64,000 nt of DNA from contig OY752145.1 in assembly GCA_963573315.1 (NCBI GenBank), positions 1,550,001 through 1,614,000 of the forward strand, given 5' to 3'. Every line of letters begins with the position of its first letter. The stretch's first letter is position 1. Shown piece by piece: positions 63,517 to 64,000 of the stretch. The notes beneath the pieces were generated by a model. It was given only the letters and a program-made list of their open reading frames with translations, ran no database searches and had not been told where the DNA came from. This stretch comes from Entomortierella parvispora (taxonomy: Eukaryota > Mortierellomycota > Mortierellomycetes > Mortierellales > Mortierellaceae). A program made the position numbers and the translations under genes.

Positions 63517-63557
<41 letters not shown>

Positions 63558-63582
63558 GTGTGTTCAATCCACACAAGTCGCA
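63510..63582 (+). tRNA. tRNA-Phe (anticodon GAA)
   Basis: 73-nt cloverleaf without intron. The acceptor stem is GCGACTT/AAGTCGC with discriminator A. The A box includes TAGCTCAGTTGG. The anticodon stem is TCAGA/TCTGA with loop CTGAAGA (anticodon GAA), and the T arm contains GTTCAATCC. Confidence 0.96.
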
Positions 63583-63586
63583 TTCC

Positions 63587-63590
63587 TTTT
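63587..63590 (+). terminator. Pol III terminator of tRNA-Phe
   Basis: TTTT four bases after the tRNA 3' end. Confidence 0.7.
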
Positions 63591-63651
63591 GCCTTCCCCT
63601 CAAAGGAAGGCAGACAATATTTTGGTTCATGAGGGCTTGGGAGGAATCTAA

Positions 63652-63876
63652 CCGTCGACCCTGATCGGTGGTTGGTTTTCCGCCGACCATGGGGGACTTT
63701 CCTTTTTGGGTCGCTTATCCGTCGACCATGCCATTCTTTAACAGCCGACCCATGTCTAAACCGCCGACCAGCCTATATCTTAACCACCGAGATCTTCATA
63801 GCCGCCGACCCTTAGAGTCGTATCCGTCGACCTTTTCTTTTTCTTATTAAGTGACCACCGCTGACCAGTCTTCATG
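63652..63876. repeat. Irregular cluster of CCGYCGACC motifs
   Basis: Exact or near copies of a 9-mer start at 63652, 63680, 63719, 63742, 63761, 63784 (degenerate), 63802, 63834 and 63868. All lie on the same strand, with spacings from 18 to 39 bases. The sequence between them is not conserved. Confidence 0.8.
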
Positions 63877-63883
63877 ATCTGTC

Positions 63884-64000
63884 GCGTTGTCACGTTCTCC
63901 TTTAATACTGTTTTAGTTCTTCGCGAACTTGAACACATTCTCTCAAATCACCTTAACCCTGACTCCACCTACCAGTTCCTTCCCTGTCCTTGGAAATGTC
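63884..64000 (+). CDS. Possible 5' end of a gene running off the window
   Basis: An ATG at 63884 opens a frame of 39 codons with no stop before the window ends. It directly follows the CCGYCGACC cluster, which could be its promoter. No similarity was recognised and chance cannot be excluded for this length. Confidence 0.2.

Noticed and set aside
63652-63876. CRISPR-like array
   Set aside because: Units are 9 bp with irregular spacing in a eukaryotic genome; not a CRISPR.

Overview
The window is nuclear DNA of a filamentous fungus, most likely an early-diverging lineage close to Mortierella (Mortierellomycotina). The evidence is short GT-AG introns in most genes, four F-box/leucine-rich proteins in 64 kb, CT-rich sequence before many starts, a fungal-type mechanosensitive channel, an M50B-like membrane peptidase, and GPI-anchored wall-active enzymes. 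The lineage is inferred from gene content; no marker was compared.

Left part (1-27 kb): the 3' end of an unrecognised Gln/Gly-rich gene; a secreted GPI-anchored protein whose mature end is a histidine (LPMO-like); a six-exon MscL channel; an F-box protein; a GATA-finger nuclear protein read from two exons; a 5.5-kb gene-free, microsatellite-rich stretch upstream of it; an M50B-like peptidase; a second F-box protein; ribosomal protein S6; a Rid-family protein; and a chitin-deacetylase-like enzyme.

Middle part (27-57 kb): a third F-box/LRR protein; the RNA triphosphatase subunit of the mRNA capping enzyme; EMC7, rebuilt here from eight small exons; the spliceosomal protein SF3B1; a 1708-residue BAR-PH-VASt membrane-contact protein (Lam/Sip3 type); a family-17 glycosyltransferase; an unrecognised seven-helix membrane protein; a glutathione S-transferase-like protein; and a fourth F-box/LRR protein. 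Most of these are housekeeping genes (RNA capping and splicing, ER membrane insertion, sterol transfer) with no operon-like logic. Small spacers separate several convergent pairs (RPS6/Rid, capping enzyme/EMC7).

Right end (57.5-64 kb): a complete Ty3/gypsy LTR retrotransposon with LTRs that look identical and a 4-bp target duplication. It sits between a divergent pair of tRNA genes, tRNA-His on the minus strand and tRNA-Phe on the plus strand. The junction lies 12-15 bp upstream of tRNA-His, which is the geometry of integration guided by the Pol III machinery. The LTR carries a 39-bp internal duplication whose ends coincide with a GT...AG pair, and a perfect hairpin near the expected transcript start. 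Beyond tRNA-Phe lies an unexplained cluster of nine-base CCGYCGACC motifs. These right-end features are the most unusual part of the window.
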